Part shown: positions 24,910 to 34,122 of the stretch, piece by piece
Layout of the letters: the number at the start of each line of letters is the position of its first letter
Numbering within the stretch: the stretch's first letter is position 1
Assembly (NCBI GenBank): GCA_903824495.1
Contig: CAIJXB010000063.1
Coordinates: 1 to 64,000 of the forward strand
Direction: 5' to 3'
Length of the DNA stretch: 64,000 nucleotides
From: an uncultured Chlamydiae bacterium
GTDB lineage: Bacteria > Chlamydiota > Chlamydiia > Chlamydiales > Rhabdochlamydiaceae
Program-made: the position numbers and the translations under genes
Notes under the pieces: model-generated
Told to the model about the DNA's origin: nothing
Seen by the model: the letters and a program-made list of their open reading frames with translations, nothing else
The model's database searches: none

Positions 24910-26181
24910 ATGAATAAAGATTTAGTCGCCATTTTCGAATATCTAGAGCGTGAAAAAGGAATCAAAAGAGATATCATTATCAACGCTATCGAAGAAGCTC
25001 TCAGAGCCGCTGCCCGCAAAAGCGTCAAAGATCTCCTCAACGTATCTGTAAGCATCAACCCTAAAACAGGTGTTGTTGAAGTCCTTGCTCAAAAAGAAGT
25101 CGTCGATGTTGTCACTATTCCCGATGAAGAGATTTCTTTAGAAGATGCGCAAGTTCTCTATCCAGACGCAGAGATAGGTCAATGGATTGATTTAACAGTT
25201 ACTCCGGCCGACTTTGGCCGTATTGCAGCACAAACTGCAAGACAAATTATCTCTCAGAAGCTTAAAGGTGCAGAAAGAGATGTGATCTACGAAGAATATC
25301 GCCACAGAATCAACGAAATCATCTCAGGTTCTGTCAAAAGAATCATCAGAGGCGCTACTCTAATTGTCGATTTAGGAAAAGTGGAAGGGATCCTCCCTGA
25401 TCGTTTCTATCCGAAAACAGAAAAATATAATGTGGGCGAAAGAGTCCAAGCGCTTCTATACGAAGTAAAAGACACTGATGGCGGCGGAGCTGAAGTCGTT
25501 CTTTCCAGAAGCCATCCAGAATTTGTAGAGCAGCTCTTTTTGTTAGAAGTTCCTGAACTCAAAGACGGAACTGTTACGATTGAAAAAATCGTAAGAGATG
25601 CAGGATACAGAACAAAACTTGCAGTAAGTTCTTCCGATTCTAAAGTTGATCCTGTTGGAGCTTGCGTAGGAGTTCGTGGAACTCGAGTTAAGAACATCAT
25701 TCGAGAGCTGAATAACGAGAAGATCGACATCATGCCTTATTCAAGCGATCCTATCAGACTCCTCGAAAATTCCTTGTCTCCTCTTGAGGCAAAAAAAATC
25801 ACTCTTTCTCATGACAAAAAAACCGTTTTTGTTATTGTTGAAGATGAGCAGTACCCTACTGTTCTTGGAAAAAGAGGAATGAACGCTCGTTTAAATGGAG
25901 AGCTTATCGGACTCGAACTACAAGTGCAGAAGTGGAGCGATTACCAAGCTGCTATGAAAGTAGAACGAGATCAAATGGTCTCTGAAGACAATCCAGAATT
26001 AGATGAAGCATTGCACATTGAAGGTATGAGTCCTTTGATCGTCGAGAGCTTGATCAGCGCCGGGTTCGACACACTGAGAAAAGTTTTAAGTGCGACCCCT
26101 CAAGACCTTGCTACCATCCCTGAGATCAGCTTAGACATGGCAGACAATATCTTAGAGCAAATTAGAAAAAAAAGGATGTAA
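24910..26181 (+). CDS. nusA: Transcription termination/antitermination factor NusA
   Basis: 423 aa. The N-terminal RNA-polymerase-binding domain (~1-125) is followed by an S1 domain (~130-200, RIIRGATLIVDLGKVEGILP). Two KH domains follow, with ACVGVRGTRVKNI and TVLGKRGMNARL as GxxG loops. A single short helix-hairpin repeat ends the protein (GMSPLIVESLISAGFDTL..), shorter than E. coli NusA, as is normal in chlamydiae. Modulates pausing, termination and rRNA antitermination. GAGG precedes ATG 24910. Lies 3 nt before infB. Confidence 0.96.
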   Translation: MNKDLVAIFEYLEREKGIKRDIIINAIEEALRAAARKSVKDLLNVSVSINPKTGVVEVLAQKEVVDVVTIPDEEISLEDAQVLYPDAEIGQWIDLTVTPADFGRIAAQTARQIISQKLKGAERDVIYEEYRHRINEIISGSVKRIIRGATLIVDLGKVEGILPDRFYPKTEKYNVGERVQALLYEVKDTDGGGAEVVLSRSHPEFVEQLFLLEVPELKDGTVTIEKIVRDAGYRTKLAVSSSDSKVDPVGACVGVRGTRVKNIIRELNNEKIDIMPYSSDPIRLLENSLSPLEAKKITLSHDKKTVFVIVEDEQYPTVLGKRGMNARLNGELIGLELQVQKWSDYQAAMKVERDQMVSEDNPELDEALHIEGMSPLIVESLISAGFDTLRKVLSATPQDLATIPEISLDMADNILEQIRKKRM

Positions 26182-26184
26182 CCG

Positions 26185-28974
26185 TTGGCCAAAAACCTGA
26201 AACTCAATATTAAGAACGCGCAGCTAGCGGAAGCTTTAAAGCTCAACCTCCCTAAAAAAGCGCCAGCCGGTAAGAAAGCAAAAGCAGCTTCTACTGAGGA
26301 GCCTACTGTAGCTCCGGAAGTCGTAGCAGAAGATAAAGCTCCAATTGCTGCTCCTAAAAAAGAAAAAGTAGAAGTCAAAGTTGAAGCGCCAGCGCCTACT
26401 CCTACTCCTCCGGCTCCCAAAGAAGAAGTCGAAGCAGCTCCCGTGGCTCCTGCAAAAGAAGCCGAGCCAGCGGCTCCTCCTCCGAAAAGGATTTTGCCAG
26501 GTTTTGTAAGAAAAACGCCTGATTATTCAGAAAGACCTTCTTACCCTAGAAGAGATGCTGACCAGACAGGACCACAAAGACCTAGTTACAACAACACTCC
26601 TAGACAACCTCAAGACAGACCTTTTGAGAGTAGATCTTCCTCTTACACTCCTCGTCCTCCTCAAGATCGCTCTTTCGAAAGTAGACCGTCTTATCCACCT
26701 AGACCTTATCAAGAAAGACCTGCCTATAACACTCCGAGACCTTCTCAGGATAGACCCCCTGAAAATAGACCTCCTCGTCCTCCTCAAACTGATCGTCCAG
26801 TGGGAAGCACATCTACAGGTGCCGCTTATCCAGTAGGCCCTAACTATCCTGTAAAAAGAACTGGACCACCACCAGCTGCTAGACCTCCTTACCAAAGAAG
26901 AGAAGGATCCAGCGACTTTAGATCTGATTTCAGAAAGCCTCTTCCTCCGATTAAAGAACCTAGTTTGAAAGAGATTCCTCAGCAGCATCAAGTCTATAAA
27001 AAGCCTGGTGAAGGTGGAGATTTCGCTAAAAAAGCAGCTCAAAACAAAGACGCTAATAAACCTGCGAAAAAATTTGACGGCAATAAATCGTTTGACTCTA
27101 GAGATCGTCAAGGCTTAAGAACCTCTGATGATGAAAGATGGAGAAAACGAAAGCCTATTAAAACAAAGCAACAACTTGCTGATGAAGTCATTCGTCCAAA
27201 AACTCTCAAAGTTCGTCTTCCGATCACGATTAAAGACTTAGCTGTAGAAATGAAGCTCAAAGCATCTCAGCTCATTGCAAAACTCTTTATGCAGGGTGTT
27301 ATTGTTACATTGAACGATTTCCTCGATGATGAGACAACTGTCCAACTTTTGGGTCATGAATTTGACTGCGCAATCACAATTGATACAACAGAAGAAGAAA
27401 GAATACGCATTACAGATAAAACGATCAAACAAGAGATCCAAGAAACAGATCCTAGTCTTCTTGTTCTAAGACCTCCTGTTGTGACATTTATGGGACACGT
27501 CGACCACGGTAAAACAAGCTTGATTGACACCATCAGAAAATCTAACGTTGCGTCTTCTGAAGCTGGAGCTATCACTCAGCATATCGGAGCCTTTAAATGC
27601 CATACGCAAGTGGGTGAAATCACCATCCTCGACACTCCTGGACATGAAGCGTTTTCTGCTATGAGAGAGCGCGGCGCTGATGTAACAGATATCGTCGTCT
27701 TGGTTGTAGCTGGTGATGAAGGGATCAAAACTCAAACAATTGAAGCGATTCAACAAGCTCAAAAAGCAGAAGTATCCTTAATCGTTGCTCTAAACAAGTG
27801 CGATAAACCAAACTTCAATGCAGAAAACGTATACCGTCAGCTTGCTGATCAAAATCTACTCCCAGAAGCTTGGGGAGGCAGTGTCATTACAGTAAACTGC
27901 TCCGCAGTATCTGGAGCTGGTATTAAAGAGCTTTTAGAGATGCTTGCACTTCAAGCTGAAGTGTTAGAGCTCAAAGCAAATCCAACTGGTAGAGCTCGTG
28001 GTCACGTAATCGAATCTGAAATGCATAAAGGTCTTGGAACTGTTGCTACACTTCTTGTTCAAAACGGAACACTCCATATTGGCGATGCTCTTGTATTTGA
28101 TAAGTTTTATGCACGTGTTAAAACGATGCACGATGAACACGGTAAAGAGCTCCAACACGCTGGACCTTCTTCTCCTGTTAAAATCACAGGGCTTTCTGGA
28201 TTCCCAGAAGCTGGAAGCGATTTTATCGTCGTAAAAGATGAAAAAGAAGCGAGAGACATCTCTGAAAAGAGAGATGAAGGGCAAAAAATGAACGTTCTTC
28301 AACAGGCTAAGAAAATGTCTCTTGAGAACTTATTACAAAACAAAGCAGATTCTGCCGGCAAGAAAACATTGAACCTTATTCTAAAAGCAGACGTACAAGG
28401 CTCTTTAGAGGCTCTTAAAACTTCTCTACGCAAAATCCCTTCTACCAAGATAGACTTGAACTTCATTTCTGAAGGTGTAGGAGAAATTTCAGAATCTGAC
28501 ATTCAGTTTGCGGCAACATCTAAGGCTACAATCATTGGATTCCATACCAAAGTAGAAAGTCATGCAGAATCCATGATCAAACAAAACAAAATCACGATCA
28601 AGCTTCATGATATCATTTATCATGCGGTCGATGATGTGGAAAAGATCATGCGCTCTTCTTTAGATAAGATCGCTCAAGAAAACGATACGGGTGAAGCTTT
28701 AGTAAAAGCCGTCTTTAAATCCTCTCAGCTCGGCAACATCGCCGGATGTCAGGTTTCAGATGGTATCATTAAACGAGGTCACCATGCACGCCTTCTTCGA
28801 AATAAAGAAGTCATCTGGAAAGGTCCTATCGCTTCTTTAAAACGACTGAAAGAAGATGTGCGTGAAGTACAAAAAGGGTACGAATGCGGAATCCTCCTTC
28901 AAGGGTTTACAGACTTTAAAGAAGGGGACATCATTCAGGCCTACGAAATCACTTACCTTCAACAGGAACTTTAA
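26185..28974 (+). CDS. infB: Translation initiation factor IF-2
   Basis: 929 aa, TTG start at 26185 after AAAGGATG. An N-terminal Lys/Ala/Pro region is followed by a Pro/Arg repeat tract (~115-225, units like PRPPQDR) and an IF2_N domain (~345-395, [16 protein letters not shown]). The GTPase domain has G1 GHVDHGKT at ~436, G3 DTPGHEAF, and G4 ALNKCDKPN. Domains II-IV follow ([14 protein letters not shown]-terminal [11 protein letters not shown]). It brings fMet-tRNA to the 30S subunit. Located between nusA and rbfA as in Chlamydia and many bacteria. Confidence 0.97.
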   Translation: MAKNLKLNIKNAQLAEALKLNLPKKAPAGKKAKAASTEEPTVAPEVVAEDKAPIAAPKKEKVEVKVEAPAPTPTPPAPKEEVEAAPVAPAKEAEPAAPPPKRILPGFVRKTPDYSERPSYPRRDADQTGPQRPSYNNTPRQPQDRPFESRSSSYTPRPPQDRSFESRPSYPPRPYQERPAYNTPRPSQDRPPENRPPRPPQTDRPVGSTSTGAAYPVGPNYPVKRTGPPPAARPPYQRREGSSDFRSDFRKPLPPIKEPSLKEIPQQHQVYKKPGEGGDFAKKAAQNKDANKPAKKFDGNKSFDSRDRQGLRTSDDERWRKRKPIKTKQQLADEVIRPKTLKVRLPITIKDLAVEMKLKASQLIAKLFMQGVIVTLNDFLDDETTVQLLGHEFDCAITIDTTEEERIRITDKTIKQEIQETDPSLLVLRPPVVTFMGHVDHGKTSLIDTIRKSNVASSEAGAITQHIGAFKCHTQVGEITILDTPGHEAFSAMRERGADVTDIVVLVVAGDEGIKTQTIEAIQQAQKAEVSLIVALNKCDKPNFNAENVYRQLADQNLLPEAWGGSVITVNCSAVSGAGIKELLEMLALQAEVLELKANPTGRARGHVIESEMHKGLGTVATLLVQNGTLHIGDALVFDKFYARVKTMHDEHGKELQHAGPSSPVKITGLSGFPEAGSDFIVVKDEKEARDISEKRDEGQKMNVLQQAKKMSLENLLQNKADSAGKKTLNLILKADVQGSLEALKTSLRKIPSTKIDLNFISEGVGEISESDIQFAATSKATIIGFHTKVESHAESMIKQNKITIKLHDIIYHAVDDVEKIMRSSLDKIAQENDTGEALVKAVFKSSQLGNIAGCQVSDGIIKRGHHARLLRNKEVIWKGPIASLKRLKEDVREVQKGYECGILLQGFTDFKEGDIIQAYEITYLQQEL
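26520..26830 (+). repeat. Pro/Arg-rich repeat tract inside infB
   Basis: Imperfect tandem 30-60 nt units encode PRPPQDR-, PRPYQER- and PRPSQDR-like segments with Tyr and Ser spacers. The tract codes for a disordered linker in IF-2 and is a likely site of length variation between strains. Confidence 0.6.
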
Positions 28975-28980
28975 TCGCCT

Positions 28981-29367
28981 ATGGCTCAAAGTAAACGATC
29001 AGTTAGATTAAACTCCCTTTTGAAAGAGGTTATTTCAGAGGTTGTAAGAAAAGATGTTAGAGATCCAAGGCTCGCCCCTTTGATCTCCGTAACTTCCGTT
29101 GATATCACCAATGATTTGCACCATGCAAAAGTATATATCAGCGTGATTGGGACTCCACAAGAGAAACAGCAGTCGATTGAAGCACTTCAATCGGCGGCTG
29201 GATTCATCGCGGTTGTTTCCTCGAAAAAGGTTGTAATGCGCTATTTTCCTGCTTTGACCTTTAAACTCGACACTACAGTAGACAAATACATGGCTATCGA
29301 TGGCGTCTTAGGAAAGATCCGAGAAGAAGAAAAATCGAGAAAACCTACCTGTGAATCTTCAGAATAG
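28981..29367 (+). CDS. rbfA: 30S ribosome-binding factor RbfA
   Basis: 128 aa. Single KH-like fold: RSVRLNSLLKEVISEVVRKD at the N-terminus, then RDPRLAPLISVTSVDITNDL and AKVYISVIG, the family core. It matures the 5' end of 16S rRNA in the 30S subunit. 6 nt after infB; its end overlaps truB by 17 nt. Length and motif order are normal. Confidence 0.95.
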   Translation: MAQSKRSVRLNSLLKEVISEVVRKDVRDPRLAPLISVTSVDITNDLHHAKVYISVIGTPQEKQQSIEALQSAAGFIAVVSSKKVVMRYFPALTFKLDTTVDKYMAIDGVLGKIREEEKSRKPTCESSE

Positions 29368-30064
29368 CCCTTCCGGAGTCGTCTTATTAAACAAGCCTAA
29401 AGGGAAAACCTCCTTCTACCTTGTTTCTGCCCTACGCAGAATCTGCAATGTACAAAAAATAGGTCATGCGGGAACGCTAGATCCTTTTGCAACAGGTGTT
29501 ATGATTCTGCTTGTAGGCAAAGAGTTTACTCGACTCTCTGATCGTTTTCTTTTGCAAGATAAAGAATACGAGGCCACTTTAAAACTTGGCATTCGTACAG
29601 ACTCCTATGATTGCGAAGGGAAGATCCTTCAAGAATCTGACTATATTCCCTCTTTAGAAGAGATTGAAAAGGTTCTAGAGGCTTTTCAAGGAGATCTTAT
29701 GCAAACTCCTCCTATGTTCTCCGCAAAAAAGATTAAGGGTAAAAAACTCTACGAGCTCGCCCGTAAAGGGATCGAAATCGAAAGAGCTGCCAATCTCGTT
29801 ACAGTAAAGATTACCTTTCTTAGCTACGAGTATCCTTTCCTTAAAATCCGTGTTGCTTGCTCTAAAGGCACATATATCCGCAGTTTAGCAGAAGACATTG
29901 GGAATGCGCTCACATGTGGCGCCCATTTATCCGATCTTCTTCGCACAAGATCTGGACCTTTTCTTTTAGAAGATTGTTTTGATGGGGCTCTTCTTTCAAC
30001 TCCTGATGTCCTTTCTTCTCTGACCTTTCTACCTGTTTCTAAGCTACCTATTGACAACATCTAA
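29351..30064 (+). CDS. truB: tRNA pseudouridine-55 synthase
   Basis: 237 aa, GTG start at 29351 inside the end of rbfA. SGVVLLNKPKGKTSFYLV opens the enzyme. The catalytic loop is GHAGTLDPFATGVM with the active Asp, and later motifs are YEATLKLGIRTDSYD and CSKGTYIRSLAEDIG. Makes the universal pseudouridine in the T-loop of tRNAs. It is short: the C-terminal PUA domain of E. coli TruB is missing, as in other compact versions. Last gene of the rpsA cluster. Confidence 0.94.
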   Translation: MNLQNSPSGVVLLNKPKGKTSFYLVSALRRICNVQKIGHAGTLDPFATGVMILLVGKEFTRLSDRFLLQDKEYEATLKLGIRTDSYDCEGKILQESDYIPSLEEIEKVLEAFQGDLMQTPPMFSAKKIKGKKLYELARKGIEIERAANLVTVKITFLSYEYPFLKIRVACSKGTYIRSLAEDIGNALTCGAHLSDLLRTRSGPFLLEDCFDGALLSTPDVLSSLTFLPVSKLPIDNI

Positions 30065-30104
30065 ATTTCTGACGTAAAGTTTCGGCTCAAAAGGAGCTTA
30101 CCTT

Positions 30105-30938
30105 ATGCAAACATCAGTCGAAACTACTGAGTGGATTTCTTGTGGAAACTACCAAGATATCCTCTACCATAAAGCGCAAGGGATGGCAAAAATCACCATC
30201 AACCGGCCTGAAGTCAGAAATGCATTCCGCCCTCTTACAGTTAAAGAAATGTCCCACGCCCTTCTAGATGCCAGAGAAGATTCTACTATTGGTGTCATCA
30301 TCCTAACAGGAGCTGGCAAGGATGCCTTTTGCTCAGGAGGCGATCAAAGAGTGCGCCATGAAGCGGGCTATGAAGACGAAGAAGGTGTACAAAGACTCAA
30401 CGTCCTCGACTTTCAAAGAGAGATCCGCACATGCCCAAAACCTGTGATTGCTATGGTATCGGGATTTGCCATCGGTGGAGGACATGTCCTTCACATCGTA
30501 TGTGATCTTACAATTGCAGCAGATAATGCCATCTTTGGTCAAGTGGGCCCTAAAATGGGATCATTTGATGGTGGATTTGGTTCGAGCTATCTGGCTCGCA
30601 TGGTAGGCCAAAAGAAAGCAAGGGAGATTTGGTTTTTGTGCAAACGCTATACAGCTCAAGAAGCTCTTGATATGGGCCTCATAAACTGCGTTGTCCCTTA
30701 TGAAGATCTTGAAACTACCACCATTGAATGGTGCCAGACCATCTTACAGAACTCCCCTTTAGCGCTCAGATGCCTTAAATCTGCGCTTAACGCCGACTGC
30801 GATGGGCAAACAGGTCTTCAAGAACTTGCTGGCAATGCAACCCTTCTTTACTACATGACAGAAGAAGCTCAAGAAGGACATCAAGCGTATTTAGAAAAAA
30901 GAAAACCTGATTTCAATCGCTTTCCAAAGAGGCCATAA
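30105..30938 (+). CDS. menB: 1,4-dihydroxy-2-naphthoyl-CoA synthase
   Basis: 277 aa, crotonase fold. MenB-specific features: [52 protein letters not shown], and [19 protein letters not shown] with the catalytic Asp/Ser region. It closes the second ring in menaquinone synthesis by the classical o-succinylbenzoate route. Chlamydiaceae are thought to use the futalosine route, so this points to a different lineage. Shine-Dalgarno AAGGAG before ATG 30105. No other men gene is in the window; next on the strand is tag, 2 nt later. Confidence 0.93.
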   Translation: MQTSVETTEWISCGNYQDILYHKAQGMAKITINRPEVRNAFRPLTVKEMSHALLDAREDSTIGVIILTGAGKDAFCSGGDQRVRHEAGYEDEEGVQRLNVLDFQREIRTCPKPVIAMVSGFAIGGGHVLHIVCDLTIAADNAIFGQVGPKMGSFDGGFGSSYLARMVGQKKAREIWFLCKRYTAQEALDMGLINCVVPYEDLETTTIEWCQTILQNSPLALRCLKSALNADCDGQTGLQELAGNATLLYYMTEEAQEGHQAYLEKRKPDFNRFPKRP

Positions 30939-30940
30939 CG

Positions 30941-31492
30941 ATGACTCGATGCTTTGGCAATGGTCCTGATCAGCAGCTTTATGCAAAGTACCATGATCAT
31001 GAGTGGGGTGTCCCCTCTCATGATGATCGACATCTGTTTGAGCTGCTGATTTTAGAAGGCGCCCAAGCAGGCCTTAGCTGGGAGATTGTGCTCAAAAAAA
31101 GAGAAGGTTACAGAAAAGCCTTCTATCAATTTGATCCAGCGAAAGTATCTGAGATGACAGATGAAGAGCTTGAAAAACTAAGACTCAATCCCGAGATCAT
31201 TCGCAACCGTTTAAAAATCTACGCTGCGCGTCAAAATGCCAAGGTCTTTTTAAAGATCCAAAAAGAGTTCGGATCGTTTGATCATTATGTTTGGGGATTT
31301 GTCTCAAATAAGCCTATCATCAATCATCCTAAAACTTTGAAAGAGATGCAGTGCTCTTCAGAAATTAGCGACGCCATCTCAAAAGATTTAAAAAAACGGG
31401 GTATGACTTTCGTTGGATCAACGATCATCTACTCGTACATGCAAGCAGTAGGCATGGTCAATGATCACATCGTTACGTGCAGGTGCAAATAA
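30941..31492 (+). CDS. tag: DNA-3-methyladenine glycosylase I
   Basis: 183 aa. MTRCFGNGPD..YHDHEWGVP is the family start; Cys4 and His18 are zinc ligands. The matching C-terminal pair is in NDHIVTC, so the zinc snap is complete. LILEGAQAGLSWEIVL carries the catalytic Glu. Removes 3-methyladenine from alkylated DNA. Follows menB by 2 nt and precedes the CaaX-ending orphan by 21 nt. Confidence 0.95.
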   Translation: MTRCFGNGPDQQLYAKYHDHEWGVPSHDDRHLFELLILEGAQAGLSWEIVLKKREGYRKAFYQFDPAKVSEMTDEELEKLRLNPEIIRNRLKIYAARQNAKVFLKIQKEFGSFDHYVWGFVSNKPIINHPKTLKEMQCSSEISDAISKDLKKRGMTFVGSTIIYSYMQAVGMVNDHIVTCRCK

Positions 31493-31513
31493 CTTTATTT
31501 TTGGAGGTGAGAT

Positions 31514-32704
31514 ATGAATGTCATATTCACACAAGGCTTCCGTTCTATTCAAGATCTAACAGCAATAGACACCTCAAGTTCTCATGAAGATGGTCTATCT
31601 CCTGATCAGACTAAAAAAGCCCTAGAAGTCATTCGCCAAACAGAAACTCCTGCTACCGAAGTCATGAGTCGCTATTCAATTTCTCCCTCCTTCGCAACAA
31701 CTCATTTAAACTCGCTCGAAGAAAATCTAGAAATCAACCAAATTACAAAAATTTTAAGTCTGATTGAGCAGTCGTATCGATCTGAACTTTCAATCCCTCT
31801 AGATCCATACCATCGCACTACCTGGCTAGATTTATTCAAAGATCCTCAGCACGCCGGATCACGCCAACACGACCATCATAAAAATGTTTGTTTTTGTTTT
31901 CTCTTTGCTGTGGCCATTGATGCCTCTTTAGACACTGCGGACAAAATAAGAATGGTACAAGAGACCTTAAGTACTCTTACTCTTGATCATTCTTTTGATT
32001 TAGATAATTCCCTTGCAGGGTTGCCTCCCCTCATGGTCGTATTCATTTTACCTTATATTCTGGAAGATTTTAAACAGTCTGTTTTGGCAAAAGCATCGGA
32101 TCCAAGTCTACTCCGCTCTTGGATCTCCGTCATTTTTGAACATAGCAATACATGGCCTGAATCTACTCAGAAAACGATTTTGAAATCATTAAATGCGGAG
32201 AGCTTCCCCTCAACTAGAGCCTTTAGAATACACACCTCTGCAGCCTTCAAACATTGGCTGTCTTTAATCAGCAGAGTTTCAACCCCTGCACCCCTTCATC
32301 CTTCTGAAACTGTGGAATCTTTTGAGAGTTTTATCTCCTCGATAAGACCAAACGCCCCTTCGCAACGGCAGGAGTACGATGCAATAGACTCCCTTTTGGA
32401 ACTATCTCCAGCTGCAGCAATAGCTACTTTGGTTCATAGCTCTACTGATATTCAAAAGCAGGTTTTTAACATAGTTTCAGATCCTGAAACGCTTAACCTT
32501 TGGGTAGAGGCCGCTTTTGAATATCAAAGGTCCATTGGCCCTGACGTACTAGCCCTTATTGCCCTTCATGTAAAAAACCCCTCTTTTCCGCCTTATTTCC
32601 AGAGAATGGCTGCTCTAGAGGTGCAGGCTTGGGCAGAAAGCATCAATCCCAAATTCTTTCCTTCTGCCTATAGGCACGATTCTTGTCACTGCATCGTTTC
32701 TTAA
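31514..32704 (+). CDS. Uncharacterised 396-aa protein ending in a CaaX prenylation motif
   Basis: Family not recognised. 396 aa, no signal peptide, mostly helical, with a Cys/His patch near ~118-130 (RQHDHHKNVCFCF) and several Ser/Pro-rich turns. Its last four residues are C-I-V-S, a textbook CaaX box of the farnesyl type (terminal Ser). Another Cys two residues before (SCHCIVS) could be palmitoylated. Bacteria do not prenylate proteins this way, but effectors such as Legionella AnkB use host enzymes. It has an almost ideal Shine-Dalgarno (GGAGGTGAG). Candidate type III effector that anchors to host membranes; inference only. Confidence 0.6.
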   Translation: MNVIFTQGFRSIQDLTAIDTSSSHEDGLSPDQTKKALEVIRQTETPATEVMSRYSISPSFATTHLNSLEENLEINQITKILSLIEQSYRSELSIPLDPYHRTTWLDLFKDPQHAGSRQHDHHKNVCFCFLFAVAIDASLDTADKIRMVQETLSTLTLDHSFDLDNSLAGLPPLMVVFILPYILEDFKQSVLAKASDPSLLRSWISVIFEHSNTWPESTQKTILKSLNAESFPSTRAFRIHTSAAFKHWLSLISRVSTPAPLHPSETVESFESFISSIRPNAPSQRQEYDAIDSLLELSPAAAIATLVHSSTDIQKQVFNIVSDPETLNLWVEAAFEYQRSIGPDVLALIALHVKNPSFPPYFQRMAALEVQAWAESINPKFFPSAYRHDSCHCIVS

Positions 32705-32744
32705 AGAAAATTATATTGAAAAAGCTCTCAAAAATCTAAATGAC

Positions 32745-32775
32745 GAGGCAGTTTACCTGCTGCCTCTTCTGTTTC
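32745..32775 (+). terminator. Possible terminator after the CaaX-ending gene
   Basis: GAGGCAG / CTGCCTC 7-bp stem with an 8-nt loop (32745-32766), followed by TTCTGTTT. The tail is weak. Confidence 0.45.
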
Positions 32776-32875
32776 AATTTATTTTTAAATATAAAAAAAT
32801 CAATATCTTTACCGGAAAGGTTTTAGCTGTTAGAATATCCCTACTATTCAACATAAAATTACAACCGGATGATTT

Positions 32876-34114
32876 ATGCAGCAATTTAAGGACCTTAACC
32901 TATCTTCAGATCTTCTTCGAGCTATCGAAGAGAAGGGATATAGCACACCTACAGCCATTCAGATACAAGCTATTCCTGTGATCTTAGAAGGTCATGACCT
33001 TCTTGCGGCGTCTCAAACAGGAACGGGAAAAACAGCCGGATTTACGCTCCCTATTTTACAAAATCTAATCCGCCGTCCACGCAAAAAAGATAGCAGATCG
33101 ATCCGCTGTCTGATCCTAACTCCTACAAGAGAGCTTGCTATTCAAGTAGAAGAAAGCGTTAAAACCTACAGTAAGTATGCAGGCATTAAGTCTACTGCTG
33201 TTTTTGGAGGCGTGAACGTCAATCCTCAAATCAAAAGATTAAGAGATGGAATCGATGTTTTAGTGGCAACTCCAGGACGTCTTTTAGACCTTTTTTCTCA
33301 AAAAGCCGTCTCGTTTTCTCATGTAGAGACTTTGGTACTCGATGAAGCTGATCGCATGCTCGATATGGGATTCATTAACGACATCCGCAAGATTTTGGCT
33401 CTTCTTCCAAAATCTCGCCAAAACCTTCTCTTCTCAGCTACATTTTCTCCTGATATTAAGAGATTGGCTGAAGGCTTGCTCAACAATCCTAAACAGATCC
33501 AAGCAACGAACACCAACTCAACTGCAGAAGGCGTTGCTCAAACGGTCCATCCTGTCGATAGCAGCCGTAAAAAAGAGCTTTTATCCTATTTGATCAGTTC
33601 AGGAAGCTGGAAACAAGTTCTTGTCTTTACAAGAACTAAGCATGGAGCTAACAGGCTCACAGCGCAGCTTGAAGGCGACGGAATCAGCGCCGCAGCGATC
33701 CATGGCAATAAGAGCCAAGGAGCGCGCGTTAAGGCCTTAGAAGGCTTTAAACAAGGTTCTGTGCGTGTTTTAGTAGCAACTGACATCGCAGCAAGAGGAC
33801 TTGACATCAACGAACTCCCTCACGTTGTCAATTTCGACCTTCCTCATGTCCCAGAAGATTACGTCCATCGTATCGGCCGAACAGGAAGAGCTGGTAAGCA
33901 AGGGGAAGCTGTTTCTCTTGTATGTATCGATGAAGAAAAACTTCTTTTAGATATCGAACGCCTTTTAAAGCGTTCTCTACCTAAAGTCGTTGTTCCAAGC
34001 TACGAGCCAAATCCTGCGATCGGTCCTAAACCTATTATGAATCAAAGAGCTCCTCACTTTTCAAGAGGACGCAGACCTAACAATAATAGTAATAGATTTA
34101 GCAAGAAAAGATAG
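32876..34114 (+). CDS. rhlE: DEAD-box RNA helicase, RhlE-like
   Basis: 412 aa with all core motifs: Q-motif ([14 protein letters not shown]), [10 protein letters not shown], Ia [44 protein letters not shown]. The short Arg/Asn-rich tail ([18 protein letters not shown]) fits the RhlE group. Unwinds structured RNA, probably in ribosome assembly or mRNA decay. Single gene; ends 8 nt from the convergent MFS gene. Confidence 0.93.
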   Translation: MQQFKDLNLSSDLLRAIEEKGYSTPTAIQIQAIPVILEGHDLLAASQTGTGKTAGFTLPILQNLIRRPRKKDSRSIRCLILTPTRELAIQVEESVKTYSKYAGIKSTAVFGGVNVNPQIKRLRDGIDVLVATPGRLLDLFSQKAVSFSHVETLVLDEADRMLDMGFINDIRKILALLPKSRQNLLFSATFSPDIKRLAEGLLNNPKQIQATNTNSTAEGVAQTVHPVDSSRKKELLSYLISSGSWKQVLVFTRTKHGANRLTAQLEGDGISAAAIHGNKSQGARVKALEGFKQGSVRVLVATDIAARGLDINELPHVVNFDLPHVPEDYVHRIGRTGRAGKQGEAVSLVCIDEEKLLLDIERLLKRSLPKVVVPSYEPNPAIGPKPIMNQRAPHFSRGRRPNNNSNRFSKKR

Positions 34115-34122
34115 AAAACATT

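Noticed and set aside
26527..27111. Long Ser/Arg-rich open frame on the minus strand inside infB
   Set aside because: It mirrors the Pro/Arg repeat tract of infB in antisense, has no ribosome site, and its low-complexity product is what the reverse of that repeat would give.
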